DNA of 64,000 nt from JACCZR01 sp963830065. GTDB lineage: Bacteria > Actinomycetota > Thermoleophilia > Solirubrobacterales > Thermoleophilaceae. The stretch is from NCBI GenBank assembly GCA_963830065.1, contig CAWHLA010000009.1:1-64000 (forward strand), in the 5' to 3' direction. Shown here one piece after another: positions 44,314-53,733 of the stretch. Position 1 is the first letter of the stretch; every line of letters starts with the position of its first letter. A program made the position numbers and the translations under genes. Under the pieces are notes generated by a model. It did not search any database. It saw nothing but the letters and a program-made list of their open reading frames with translations, and was not told where the DNA came from.

Positions 44314-45122
44314 GCACTCTGGCCACGACCCTGCGCGGCTCCTTCCTGCGCGATGCCCGCATCCAGCTCGGCTATCCGGGCGCCCTGGTGATGGGAGCGC
44401 TGGCCGCGCTCTTCTCACCGTTGCTCTTCTACTTTCTCGCGCGCTTCGTGGGCAACGGGGTGGAGGACGACCTCGGCCGTTACGGCGGCAGCTACTTCGC
44501 CTTCGTGCTGGTCGGGCTGGTGGTCACCACCTTCCTCACCGTGACGGTCGCCACCTTCGGCCGCGCGCTGCGCCAGTCGCAGCTGCTCGGCGTCCTGGAG
44601 GCGCTCGTGCAGACGCCCGCTCGCACCGGCTCGATCCTGCTGGGCTCCTCGCTGTGGCCGTATCTGTGGGCCGCGGTGCAGGCGGTGGTGCTGGTGGTCA
44701 TCGCCGTCCTGCTGATGGGGGTGCAGCTCGACGTGAATGTCCTGGGCACGCTGGTCGCCGGGCTGCTGCTGCTGGCCGCCCTCGCGGCGATCGGCCTGAT
44801 GATCTCCGCCGTCGTGCTCAGCACCAAGCGGGGGGAGGCGGTCACCCTCGCGGTCAGCACGGGGGCCATGCTCCTGGGCGGCCTGTACTACCCGATCTCG
44901 GTCCTGCCTCAGCCCCTGGAGTCGATCGCCGAGGCGCTGCCCATTTGGCACGGCACCGAGGCGCTGCGCCTCGCGCTGCTGCGGGGCGAGGGCGTGGATG
45001 GGCTGGCCGCCGACCTGTGGCCGGTGGCGCTGTTCACGGTGATCGCGCTCCCGCTCTCGCTGTGGATGGTCGAGCGCGCGGTGGAGCTGTGCCGGCAGCG
45101 CGGGACGCTGGGCCAGCACTGA
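44310..45122 (+). CDS. ABC-2 type permease of the lasso exporter
   Basis: 270 aa, six hydrophobic segments (GALVMGALAALFSPLLFYFL; LVGLVVTTFLTVTVATFG; TLVAGLLLLAALAAIGLMI). ABC-2 features: GGLYYPISVLPQPLESIAEA before the last spans. GTG 44310 overlaps the ATPase stop; TGATG joins it to the next gene. Forms the transporter with the preceding ATPase. Confidence 0.88.
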   Translation: MSTLATTLRGSFLRDARIQLGYPGALVMGALAALFSPLLFYFLARFVGNGVEDDLGRYGGSYFAFVLVGLVVTTFLTVTVATFGRALRQSQLLGVLEALVQTPARTGSILLGSSLWPYLWAAVQAVVLVVIAVLLMGVQLDVNVLGTLVAGLLLLAALAAIGLMISAVVLSTKRGEAVTLAVSTGAMLLGGLYYPISVLPQPLESIAEALPIWHGTEALRLALLRGEGVDGLAADLWPVALFTVIALPLSLWMVERAVELCRQRGTLGQH

Positions 45123-46045
45123 TGGCCGCCGGCGAGGGTGCGCGACTGACCGTGTTCGGTCTGATGGTCGACGCGGTGACGGTGGAGGTCGTCACGGCGC
45201 TGCGGGGGGCGGGGGTGCGGCCCCTGCTGATGAAGGGCCCGCTGCTCGCCGAGCTCTACGACGGCGCGGCCCGGCCCTACGCGGACACCGACCTGCTGGT
45301 CGCCCCGGACGCCATTCCCGCCGCCCAGCTAGCGCTGGGCGCGCTCGGCTTCTTCCAGGCCGAGCGCGACGAGGACTTCCCCGATCCCCTGGCCGGGCAC
45401 GCCTGGCGGCGGCCGGGGGGCGGCGTGGTCGACCTGCACCGCACCCTGCCGCTGGTCGCGGCCCGGCCGGCCGAGGTGTGGGACGCGGTGTCGCAGGGCG
45501 CCCGGGCGATCTCCCTGGGAGGCGAGGAAGTGGAGGCGGTCGGAGCCGAGACGACTGCCCTGCTCGCGGCGCTGCACCCCCTGCACCACCGGATGGAGGA
45601 GCTCAAGCCGGTGCGCGACCTGGAGGCGGCCGTCGCTGGGCTGCCGGAGGAGGCGTGGCTCGCCGCCGCACGGCTGGCCGCCCGGCTGGGCGCCGACCAG
45701 GCGCTGGCCGCCGGGCTGCGGCTGGTGCCCGAGGGCCGGCCGCTGGCCGACCGGCTCGGCCTCCCGACCGACCTCACGCCCCAGCTCGCCCTGCTCGCCG
45801 GGGGTGAGAACCCGGTGGCACTGGGGATCGAACGCCTCGCCGGGGCCCGCGGGCTACGGGCTCGCGCGCGGGTGCTGGGCCGCGCCTTGTGGCCCAGGCC
45901 GACCGCCATGCGCGCCTGGTACGCGCTGGCTCGCCGCGGCCGGAGCGGGCTGGTGGCCGCCTACTTGTTGCGCCCGGCGTGGCTGGTGGGCCAGCTGCCC
46001 GTCGCCCTGGGGGTGTGGCGCGAGGCCCGCAGGCGCGCGGGGTAA
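45122..46045 (+). CDS. Nucleotidyltransferase-family protein of the lasso cluster
   Basis: 307 aa. RPLLMKGPLLAELYDG then PYADTDLLVAPDA gives the nucleotidyltransferase acidic pair (D-x-D), and VVDLHRTLP a third acidic residue. The rest is helical. Nucleotidyltransferases recur in lasso clusters that also carry HprK-like kinases, but their role is not settled: tailoring, immunity or regulation. It overlaps the permease stop (TGATG). Its end overlaps the GGDEF-EAL gene by 85 bp. Confidence 0.75.
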   Translation: MAAGEGARLTVFGLMVDAVTVEVVTALRGAGVRPLLMKGPLLAELYDGAARPYADTDLLVAPDAIPAAQLALGALGFFQAERDEDFPDPLAGHAWRRPGGGVVDLHRTLPLVAARPAEVWDAVSQGARAISLGGEEVEAVGAETTALLAALHPLHHRMEELKPVRDLEAAVAGLPEEAWLAAARLAARLGADQALAAGLRLVPEGRPLADRLGLPTDLTPQLALLAGGENPVALGIERLAGARGLRARARVLGRALWPRPTAMRAWYALARRGRSGLVAAYLLRPAWLVGQLPVALGVWREARRRAG

Positions 46046-47797
46046 GCGGGCGCCGACGGCTGCAGCTCGGGGGTGGCGCGGGCGAAGAGGAAGCCCTGCG
46101 CCAGCTCGCAGTCGAGCCCCAGCAGGCAGGCTGCCTGCTTCTCGGTCTCCACGCCCTCGGCCACCACGGTGATGCCCAGGCTCCTCGCCAGGTCGAGGAC
46201 CGCGCTGACGATCGCGACTTCCCCTCCCGACGTCGTCGAGCTCCTCGATGAAGGAGGGGTCGAGCTTGAGGATGTCCAGCGGCAGCAGCCGCAGGTAGGA
46301 CAGCGAGGGCGGCCCGGTGCCGAAGTCGTCGAGGGCGAGCTTGACGCCCAGGTTCTTCACGGCGTCGAGCGAGCGCCTGGGGGTATCCGACGACTCGACC
46401 AGCACCGTCTCGGCGATCTCCAGGCACAGCCTTCCGGGGCTCACGCCGCTGTCGGACAGCGCGCTCGCCACCACCTCGGGGAACTCCGGCCGCGCGAGCT
46501 GGCGACCCGACACGTTGACCGAGACGAACCCCTCAGGCTGTGCCGCGAGGTCCCGGCAGGCCTGCCGCAGGACCGCCTCGCCCAGCGGCACCACCAGCCC
46601 GCTGGCCTCAGCCGCCGGCATGAACTCGGCCGCGAGCAGATGCTCGCCGGGATGGGGTACCCAGCGCGCCAGCGCCTCCCAGCCCACGACGGTGCCGTCA
46701 TCGAGCGAGACCACCGGCTGGTAGAAGGCCTCGATCTCGCCGGCGTCGACCGCCCGGCGCAGCGCGGACTCGGTGCGGTGCTGCTTCGAAGACCTCAGCG
46801 GCCACGTCGTGGTCGAACAGCCAGCAGGCGTCGCCGCCGCTCTGCTTGGCGCGGTACATCGCGGCGTCGGCGGCGCTGAGGAGCGGCTCGGCGGGCAGGC
46901 CGGGGGCGCTGATGGCCACGCCGATGCTGGCCGAGATGCTCGCCTCTTCGCTGGCCAGCCGGAAGGGCTCCGCCAACCGCCGCCGGATCCGCTCGGCGAC
47001 CGCCATCGCCTCGGTGCTCACGCCCAGCCCCTCGCACAGCACGGCGAACTCGTCGCCGCCCATGCGGGCGACGGTGTCGCCCGGGCGGACGCTCGCCGAC
47101 AGCCGTACCGCCACCGCGGCGAGCAGCTCGTCGCCGGCACGGTGGCCGCGGCCGTCGTTCAGGCCCTTGAAGCCGTCGAGGTCGACGAAGATCAGGGTGA
47201 CCGGCTCGTCGGGGCGGTCGTGGCGCGCGCTCTCGAGCTTGCGAGTGAACACCGCCCGCCCGGGCAGGCCCGTCAGAGGCTCGCGCAGGAACTGCTGCTC
47301 GTTGGACCTCCAGCTGACGATGCTGACCAGCCCGGCGGCCGCCAAGGCGACGACGAACAGCGCGTCCGAGCCCGGGATCCCCTCCACCGCAACGTAGAGC
47401 GCGACGAACACGAACGCGAGGCCGAAGGGCAGCCAGTCCTGGTAGAGGGTCAGGATCCCGACCACCACGAAGAATGCGAACAGCGCTCCGCGCTGGCCAT
47501 CCAGGCTGGAGGCAAGCAGCGCGGCGGCGGCGATCAGCCCCGCCGAGCCGGCAAGCGTGCGCACCTCGCGCCCGGGCCGCGACAAGCCGGCCAGCAGCGC
47601 GCAGGCGGCCACGGGCGCGGCGGTGGCCAGGGCGACCGGAACGTCGTCGCCGCGGGCCAGGGAGAGGATGCGCCAGCCGGCGGCGGCCAGCGGTGACCGC
47701 GACTATGCCCGTGTCGACGTCCCAGAAGGCTCGGGCAGGAGGCTCTCTGCCGGGAGGACCGGCGCAGACGCCGCGCGGCTGCCGGCCAACCACTCAT
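45961..47797 (-). CDS. Membrane GGDEF-EAL protein, c-di-GMP cyclase/phosphodiesterase, frameshifted
   Basis: N-terminal hydrophobic region of five or more spans (LAGSAGLIAAAALLASSL; LFAFFVVVGILTLYQDWL; ALFVVALAAAGLVSIV). GGDEF domain: LREPLTGLPGRAVF, FVDLDGFKGLND, MGGDEFAVL (intact). EAL domain: VGWEALARW (EAL intact), NVSGRQL, LALDDFGTG, ILKLDPSFI, then after a frame change VVAEGVETEKQAACL and GFLFARATPE. Frame changes near 47690, 46785 and 46215. ATG 47797 is the first start; GTG 47612 is the start of the clean frame. Divergent from the MBL gene. Confidence 0.82.
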
Positions 47798-47865
47798 GTG
47801 TTCGAGGATTTATCGGCTTTTGCACAGGTTTGCTCAAGTCCCTAAAACGGGGGACAGGCCGGTGT

Positions 47866-47871
47866 TAGCCT
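47866..47871 (+). promoter_or_regulatory. Leaderless -10 box TAGCCT of the MBL gene
   Basis: TAGCCT, 8 nt before ATG 47880. Confidence 0.5.
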
Positions 47872-47879
47872 CGCCGCCG

Positions 47880-48545
47880 ATGAAGGAAGTGGCCGACGGG
47901 GTGTGGCATCTCACCGGATTCCCGCCGAACGGCATCAACGAGTATCTGCTCGGGGATGTGCTGGTGGACGCCGGCGCCAAGCAGAGCAAGCGTCAGATCC
48001 TCAAGGACCTGCGCGGCCACGCCGTGACCGCCCACGCCCTGACCCACGCTCATCCCGACCACCAGGGTGCGAGCAAGGCGGTGTGTGAGTCGCTCGACGT
48101 TCCGTTCTGGGTCGGCGCCGCCGACGCGGATGCCGCCGAGCGCCCTCGGCTCATCCGCGAGCGCCAGCCCGACAAGCTGATCAACAAGGTGTTCTGGAAG
48201 GTCATGGCCGGCCCCGGGCACAAGGTCGATCGCCGCCTGGCCCAGGGCGACGAGGTGGCCGGCTTCCAGGTCCTTGAGGTGCCCGGGCACTCGGCCGGCC
48301 ACCTGGCCTTCTGGCGCGGCTCTGATGGCGTACTGGTGCTGGGCGACGTGCTCAACAACCAGAACGCGCTCACCGGCTTTCCCGTCGGCCTGCGCCTGCC
48401 GTTCGACTTCTTCACGCCCGACCCGGCGGAGAACCGCCGGTCGGCGAAGCGCCTGGGCGAGCTGGAGCCCAAGCTGGTGCTGTTCGGCCACGGGCCGCCG
48501 CTTCGGGACACGAAGAAGTTCGTGGACTTCACCGGCAGCCTGTAG
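47880..48545 (+). CDS. MBL-fold metallo-hydrolase
   Basis: 221 aa. Metal motif THAHPDHQG (HxHxDH), third His in VPGHSAGHLAFW, Asp in VLGDVLNNQNAL, last His in LFGHGPPL. Fits the glyoxalase II/lactonase-like group of cytoplasmic hydrolases. No partner gene nearby; valS follows on the same strand after 23 bp. Substrate unknown. Confidence 0.88.
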   Translation: MKEVADGVWHLTGFPPNGINEYLLGDVLVDAGAKQSKRQILKDLRGHAVTAHALTHAHPDHQGASKAVCESLDVPFWVGAADADAAERPRLIRERQPDKLINKVFWKVMAGPGHKVDRRLAQGDEVAGFQVLEVPGHSAGHLAFWRGSDGVLVLGDVLNNQNALTGFPVGLRLPFDFFTPDPAENRRSAKRLGELEPKLVLFGHGPPLRDTKKFVDFTGSL

Positions 48546-48568
48546 TCGCTGCCTGGCACACTCGGGCC

Positions 48569-51142
48569 GTGCCCGACGACCGCCTCAAGCAGCTCGAGGA
48601 GCGCAAGCGCTACGAGCCCGCCGAGACCGAGGCGCGCGTGTGGCAGCGCTGGGAGGACGCCGGCGCATTCCACCCCGAGCCGGTGGGCGAGGCGGCGGCG
48701 AACTTCTCCATCGCGGTGCCGCCGCCAAACGTCACCGGCGAGCTGCACATGGGCCACGCGCTCAACGCCTCGATCCAGGACGTCTGCGCGCGCGTGGCGC
48801 GCATGGGCGGCCGCAACACCAAGTGGATCTACGGCACCGACCACGCGGGGATCGCCACCCAGGTCAAGGTCGAACAGCAGCTGATCGAGGAGGGCACCAG
48901 CCGCGAGGCTCTCGGCCGCGAGGCCTTCAACGAGCGGGTGTGGCAGTGGCGCGGGCAGTACGGCTCGCGCATCAGCGAGCAGTTCCGCCGCCTGGGCGCT
49001 TCGCTCGACATGGACGACGAGCGCTTCACCATGGACGAGCAGTACGCCAAGGCGGTCACCCACGTGTTCGTCGGGCTGTACGAGAAAGGGCTCGTCTACC
49101 GCGACAACTACATGGTCAACTGGGATCCGGGGACCGGCTCGGCGATCTCGGACCTAGAGGTCGAGCAGCGCTGGGTCGAGGACACGCTGTACTCGATCGA
49201 CTACCCGCTCGAGTCCGGCGCGGGCTCGGTGACGGTGGCCACCGTGCGCCCGGAGACCATGCTGGCGGACACCGCTATCGCGGTGAACCCCGACGACGAG
49301 CGCTACACGCGCCTGGTCGGGGAGACGGCCGTCCTGCCCATCGTCGGCCGCCGGCTGCCGATCATCGCCGACCCCCACGTGGACCCGGAGTTCGGCACGG
49401 GCGCGCTGAAGATCACCCCGGGACACGACCCCAACGACTTCGACATCGGCCGCAAGCACGGCCTCGACGAGGTCACCGTGATCGGCGAGGACGGCCTCAT
49501 GTCGGCGGCGGCCGGCGAGCGCTTCGCGGGCATGACCGTGGAGGACGCCCGTCGCGAGGTGGTGGCGGCGCTGCGCGAGGACGACTGCATCTCGGGCACC
49601 CGGCCCTACGAGCACGACGTGCCCCACTCGCACCGCTCGGGGCGGCGGATCGAGCCGCTGATCTCGCTGCAGTGGTTCTGCGACGTCAAGCGGCTCGCCG
49701 GCCCGGCTATCGAAGCGGTGCGCGACGGCACGGTGCGCTTCCACCCCGAGAAGCCGTGGACCGGCGTCTACCTGGACTGGATGGAGAACATCCGGCCCTG
49801 GTGCATCTCGCGCCAGCTGTGGTGGGGCCACCAGATCCCGGTCTGGTACCGCGGCGAGGAGCGCTACGTGGGGGAGTCGGCGCCCGAGGGCGAGGGCTGG
49901 GAGCGCGACCCAGACGTGCTCGACACCTGGTTCTCGTCGGCACTGTGGCCGTTCGCGACGCTGGGCTGGCCCGAGCAGAGCGATCAGCTGCGTGCCTTCT
50001 ACCCGACCAACGTCCTCTCGACCGCGCGGGACATCATCTACCTCTGGGTCGCCCGGATGATCATGTTCGGGATCGAGTTCACGGGTTCGGTGCCGTTCAC
50101 CGACGTGAACATCCACTCGGTCATCCAGGCGCCCGACGGACGCCGCATGTCGAAGTCTCTGGGCACGGGCGTCGACCCGATCCAGGAGATCGACGAGCAC
50201 GGTGGTGACGCGCTGCGGTTCGGCCTGCTGGCCATGTCCTCGACTCAGGACGTGCGCTTCTCCCAGCAGCGGGTGCAGCAGGGCCGCGACCTGGCCAACA
50301 AGCTGTGGAACGCCTCCCGCCTGATCCTCATGGGGGTAGACCCCGATGCCACCGCCGACCCGGCCGCCGCCGAGACCGTGGAGGACCGCTGGATCGTCTC
50401 CCGCCTCGAGTACCTGACCGAGAGCACCACCGCGCTGATCAGGCGGTTCGAGCACTCGCGCGCGACGCTGGAGCTGTACGACGCCTTCTGGTCGGAGGTC
50501 TGCGACTGGTACCTGGAGCTGGCCAAGCCCCGCCTGTACTCCGACGACAACCTGGCCGTTTCGGGCGTGCTGCTCCACGCCCTGGAGCGCATCCTCACCC
50601 TGCTGCACCCCGCGATGCCGTTCGTGACCGAGGAGATCTGGGCCTTCCTGCCCGGCGAGCGCGGCCTGCTGGCCGTGTCGGACTGGCCTCGCGCCGACCC
50701 GGCGCGCTTCGACGAGGACGCCGAGCGCAGGCTCGGCCGCCTGATCGAGGCCGTCACCGAGCTGCGCCGCTACCGCGACGAGGTGGGAGCCAAGGCCTCG
50801 GTGGCCATCCCCGTGACGATCGACGCCGACGGCTACGACGGGCTCGATGCACAGCTGGCTCGCCTGGCGCGGCTGGAGCTGGCCGCCAATGGGGACGACC
50901 CGGTGGCCGAGGTCCGGGTGCCGGGGGGAGCGGTGCACATCCTGCCCTCGGAGGCCTTCGATCCCGACGAGGCGAGGGAGCGCATCGCGGCCCGGCGAGA
51001 GAAGCTCGAGGGCGAGATCGAGCGCCTGGAGAAGAAGCTGGCCAACGAGCGCTTCACCGACCGGGCGCCCGCCGAGGTGGTGCAGGCCGAGCGCGACAAG
51101 CTCGCCGAGTACCGCGCCGCCCTGGAGGCCGCCCGCGCGTGA
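48569..51142 (+). CDS. valS: Valyl-tRNA synthetase
   Basis: 857 aa class I synthetase. HIGH motif as HMGHALNASIQD, editing domain with VATVRPETMLADTAIAV, KMSKS as RRMSKSLGTG, anticodon-binding domain, and the C-terminal coiled coil (REKLEGEIERLEKKLANERF). GTG 48569. Its stop overlaps the folC start by 4 bp, a conserved valS-folC arrangement. Confidence 0.96.
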   Translation: MPDDRLKQLEERKRYEPAETEARVWQRWEDAGAFHPEPVGEAAANFSIAVPPPNVTGELHMGHALNASIQDVCARVARMGGRNTKWIYGTDHAGIATQVKVEQQLIEEGTSREALGREAFNERVWQWRGQYGSRISEQFRRLGASLDMDDERFTMDEQYAKAVTHVFVGLYEKGLVYRDNYMVNWDPGTGSAISDLEVEQRWVEDTLYSIDYPLESGAGSVTVATVRPETMLADTAIAVNPDDERYTRLVGETAVLPIVGRRLPIIADPHVDPEFGTGALKITPGHDPNDFDIGRKHGLDEVTVIGEDGLMSAAAGERFAGMTVEDARREVVAALREDDCISGTRPYEHDVPHSHRSGRRIEPLISLQWFCDVKRLAGPAIEAVRDGTVRFHPEKPWTGVYLDWMENIRPWCISRQLWWGHQIPVWYRGEERYVGESAPEGEGWERDPDVLDTWFSSALWPFATLGWPEQSDQLRAFYPTNVLSTARDIIYLWVARMIMFGIEFTGSVPFTDVNIHSVIQAPDGRRMSKSLGTGVDPIQEIDEHGGDALRFGLLAMSSTQDVRFSQQRVQQGRDLANKLWNASRLILMGVDPDATADPAAAETVEDRWIVSRLEYLTESTTALIRRFEHSRATLELYDAFWSEVCDWYLELAKPRLYSDDNLAVSGVLLHALERILTLLHPAMPFVTEEIWAFLPGERGLLAVSDWPRADPARFDEDAERRLGRLIEAVTELRRYRDEVGAKASVAIPVTIDADGYDGLDAQLARLARLELAANGDDPVAEVRVPGGAVHILPSEAFDPDEARERIAARREKLEGEIERLEKKLANERFTDRAPAEVVQAERDKLAEYRAALEAARA

Positions 51143-52377
51143 ACCTGAGGGAGGCCGAGGAGCACCTGCTCGGGCTGGAGCTGTTCGGCATGCGGTTCGG
51201 GCTCGACCGGATGCACCGGCTCATGACGGCGCTGGGGATGCCGCAGCGGCGCTTTGCCAGCGTGCACGTGGTGGGGACCAACGGCAAGTCCTCGACCGTG
51301 CGCTTCCTGGCGGCGATCCTGCGCCGGCACGGGCTGAAGGTCGGCTCGTACACCTCGCCCCACCTCGGCTCCTTCCGCGAGCGCGTGGAGGTCGACGAGC
51401 AGCCGGTGGGCGCGGACGAGTTCGGCGCCGCTGTCGCCCGAGCCGCCCACGCGGCCGAGCTGGTGGAGCGCACACTGGACGACGACGAGCGGGTCACCCA
51501 GTTCGAGGTCCTCACCGGAGCCGCCTACCACGAGCTGGCGCGGCGCGGGGTGGACGTGGCCGTGGTGGAGGCCGGGCTGGGCGGGCGCTACGACGCCACC
51601 AACGTGATCCCCTCGCGTGTGCAGGTGCTCACCGGCGTGGGCCTGGAGCACACGCGTTGGCTGGGGCCCACCGTGCGCGACATCGCCGAGGAGAAGCTCG
51701 CCGTGGTGCGCGACCACGGGACGCTGGTGGTGGGGGAGCTCGACGAGGAGGCGCGCGCGGTCGCCGACCGCGTCGCCGCCGAGCGGCACGCCCGCTTGGT
51801 CGAGGCGGGAGAAGACGCCCCCGCGATGGGCGCGCTGGGCGGCTTCCAGCGGCGCAACTTCGCCGTCGCCGCGGCGGCGGCCGAGGCCTTCCGCAGGCGA
51901 GAGCTCGACCCCGGGGCGCTGGCCGCCGCCGCTTCGGAGACCCGCGTGCCCGGGCGGCTGGAGCAGGTGGGGGAGACCCCGCTCACCGTGATCGACGGCG
52001 CTCACAACCCCGCGGGGGCCCGCGCGCTCGCGGGCGCGCTGCCCGAGGTATTCGGCGACCGGCGCCCGCGCGTGGGGGTGCTCTCGATCCTCGACGACAA
52101 GGACGCCGCGGGGATGCTCGAGGCGCTGCTCCCGGCCTTCGACCGGCTGGTGCTGACCCGCTGCACGAACCCCCGCGCGCTGTCCCCGGGCACGCTCGCC
52201 AGCCTGATCGAGCAGCTGGGCGCGATGGAGTGCGAGACGGTCGCCGACCCGCGCCGCGCGCTGGAGCGAGCGCGCGCGCTGGCGGGCCCCGAGGGGGCCG
52301 TGGCGGCGACGGGCTCGATCTACCTGGTGGGCGACCTGGTGCGCCAGAACGGCGCCGCGCGCGCCTCGACGATGTAA
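51139..52377 (+). CDS. folC: Folylpolyglutamate synthase/dihydrofolate synthase
   Basis: 412 aa Mur-ligase family. ATP loop VVGTNGKSSTVRFLA, then YTSPHLGSFRERVEVDEQP, EAGLGGRYDATNV, the conserved His in GLEHTRWLG, and VIDGAHNPAGARAL in the C-terminal domain. Adds glutamate to folates. Start GTG 51139. Confidence 0.95.
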   Translation: MNLREAEEHLLGLELFGMRFGLDRMHRLMTALGMPQRRFASVHVVGTNGKSSTVRFLAAILRRHGLKVGSYTSPHLGSFRERVEVDEQPVGADEFGAAVARAAHAAELVERTLDDDERVTQFEVLTGAAYHELARRGVDVAVVEAGLGGRYDATNVIPSRVQVLTGVGLEHTRWLGPTVRDIAEEKLAVVRDHGTLVVGELDEEARAVADRVAAERHARLVEAGEDAPAMGALGGFQRRNFAVAAAAAEAFRRRELDPGALAAAASETRVPGRLEQVGETPLTVIDGAHNPAGARALAGALPEVFGDRRPRVGVLSILDDKDAAGMLEALLPAFDRLVLTRCTNPRALSPGTLASLIEQLGAMECETVADPRRALERARALAGPEGAVAATGSIYLVGDLVRQNGAARASTM

Positions 52378-52383
52378 GGATGA

Positions 52384-52509
52384 GTGGCTGTGGACCGTGA
52401 AGAAGGGCCGAGCTTCCTGCCGATGATCGGCCTCGTGGCCGTGATCGTGGCCGCGGTGATCCTCGTGTTCTTCACCTTCGGGTACTTGCTCGGCCGCCTG
52501 TTCCTCTAG
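52384..52509 (+). CDS. Small single-span membrane protein
   Basis: 41 aa. Acidic start (VDREEGPSFLPM) then one transmembrane helix (IGLVAVIVAAVILVFFTFGY). AAGGA at 52376-52380 precedes GTG 52384 (GTG 52390 also possible). It stands 7 bp after folC, so it is part of that unit. Function unknown. Confidence 0.6.
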   Translation: MAVDREEGPSFLPMIGLVAVIVAAVILVFFTFGYLLGRLFL

Positions 52510-52548
52510 AGAGTCGGCGGATAGCGCCAGTACACTCGGACGCTGCTA

Positions 52549-53295
52549 ATGGCGCCGCTGGCACTATTCGGCATCGAGAACGGGGGGTTGAACCTGGCCG
52601 TCAACCTGCTCGTGCTCGCGCTCGTCGTGGTGTGGGCCGCGCTCGTCTACTGGACCTACTCCGACGCGCGGCGGCGCATCACCGACCCGATGCTGGTGGG
52701 CTGCGCCACCGCCGCCTCGCTGTTCCCGTTCATCGGCACGATCGTCTACCTGATCGTCCGCCCGCCGGAGTTCCTCGACGACGTGCACGAGCGCGACCTG
52801 GAGATCGCCGCCGCCGAGGCCCGGCTGAACAGCGTGCGCCAGCACACCTGCCCGCACTGCGACTTCGAGATCGAGGCGAGCTTCCTGCGCTGCCCGAGCT
52901 GCCTGCGGCGCCTCAAGGAGCCGTGCACGGTGTGCGGCAAGCCGCTCGACCCGCGCTGGAAGATCTGCCCCTACTGCGAGGCCGAGGTGGGCCAGGCACC
53001 CGCCCAGCCCCGTCGGCGAGAACGCCGGGTCAGAGCGCCCGCGGGCCAGGGGCCGGCGCGCCAGCCGCAGGGCCAGCAGCCGCGCCAGCCGCAGCCGCAG
53101 CAACCGCCGCCGCCGCAGCAACCGCCGGCGCCCCAGACGCAGCCTCAGCGCCAGCCCGCGCAGCAGGGACAACCCCAGCGCCAGGGCCAGCCGCAGCCCG
53201 CTCGCCAGCAGGCACCACCTCAGCGTCAGCCGCGTCAGCAGCGTCCCGACGGCGGCACCGCAGAGCGCCCGGCCACCCGGCCGCCGGCGAGCTAG
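52549..53295 (+). CDS. Membrane-anchored double zinc-ribbon protein with Gln/Pro-rich tail
   Basis: 248 aa. Two N-terminal membrane helices (LAVNLLVLALVVVWAALVYW; LVGCATAASLFPFIGTIVYL), then zinc ribbons CPHCDFEIEASFLRCPSC and CTVCGKPLDPRWKICPYC. Residues about 155-248 are low complexity, Gln, Pro and Arg rich (QPRQPQPQQPPPPQQ). The tail is likely disordered. TACACT stands 12 nt before ATG. No enzymatic motif; similar proteins are common in this group of actinobacteria. Confidence 0.8.
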   Translation: MAPLALFGIENGGLNLAVNLLVLALVVVWAALVYWTYSDARRRITDPMLVGCATAASLFPFIGTIVYLIVRPPEFLDDVHERDLEIAAAEARLNSVRQHTCPHCDFEIEASFLRCPSCLRRLKEPCTVCGKPLDPRWKICPYCEAEVGQAPAQPRRRERRVRAPAGQGPARQPQGQQPRQPQPQQPPPPQQPPAPQTQPQRQPAQQGQPQRQGQPQPARQQAPPQRQPRQQRPDGGTAERPATRPPAS

Positions 53296-53328
53296 AACCC
53301 ACCCGACACAGAGAGGACCGCTTCCCAG

Positions 53329-53733
53329 ATGGACAGGACCCTGATCCTGGTCAAGCCCGATGCCTTCGAGCGCGGCCTGACCGGCGAGATCATCGCCCGC
53401 TTCGAGCGCAAGGGGCTGACGATCGTCGCCCTGAAGCACATGACCGTCGACCGCGACCTGGCCGAGCAGCACTACGCCGAGCACGAGGACAAGCCCTTCT
53501 TCGGCGACCTGGTGGACTTCATCACCGGCGGCCCGCTGGTCGCCATGGTGCTGGAGGGTCACGAGGCGGTCACCGCCGCCCGCCAGGTGATCGGCGCCAC
53601 CAACCCGCTGGAGGCGACCACCGGCTCGATCCGGGGCGACTTCGGCGTCGAGGTGCAGACCAACTTGGTACACGGCTCGGACTCCGCGGAGTCCGCCCAG
53701 CGCGAGTCGGGGCTCTTCTTCCCCGAGCTCTGA
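53329..53733 (+). CDS. ndk: Nucleoside diphosphate kinase
   Basis: 134 aa. Active-site His in NLVHGSDS (residue about 115), with nucleotide-binding LVKPDAFERGLTGEI at the N-terminus and GATNPLEATTGSIRGDFG. Interconverts NTPs and NDPs. GAGAGGAC precedes ATG 53329. Confidence 0.96.
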   Translation: MDRTLILVKPDAFERGLTGEIIARFERKGLTIVALKHMTVDRDLAEQHYAEHEDKPFFGDLVDFITGGPLVAMVLEGHEAVTAARQVIGATNPLEATTGSIRGDFGVEVQTNLVHGSDSAESAQRESGLFFPEL

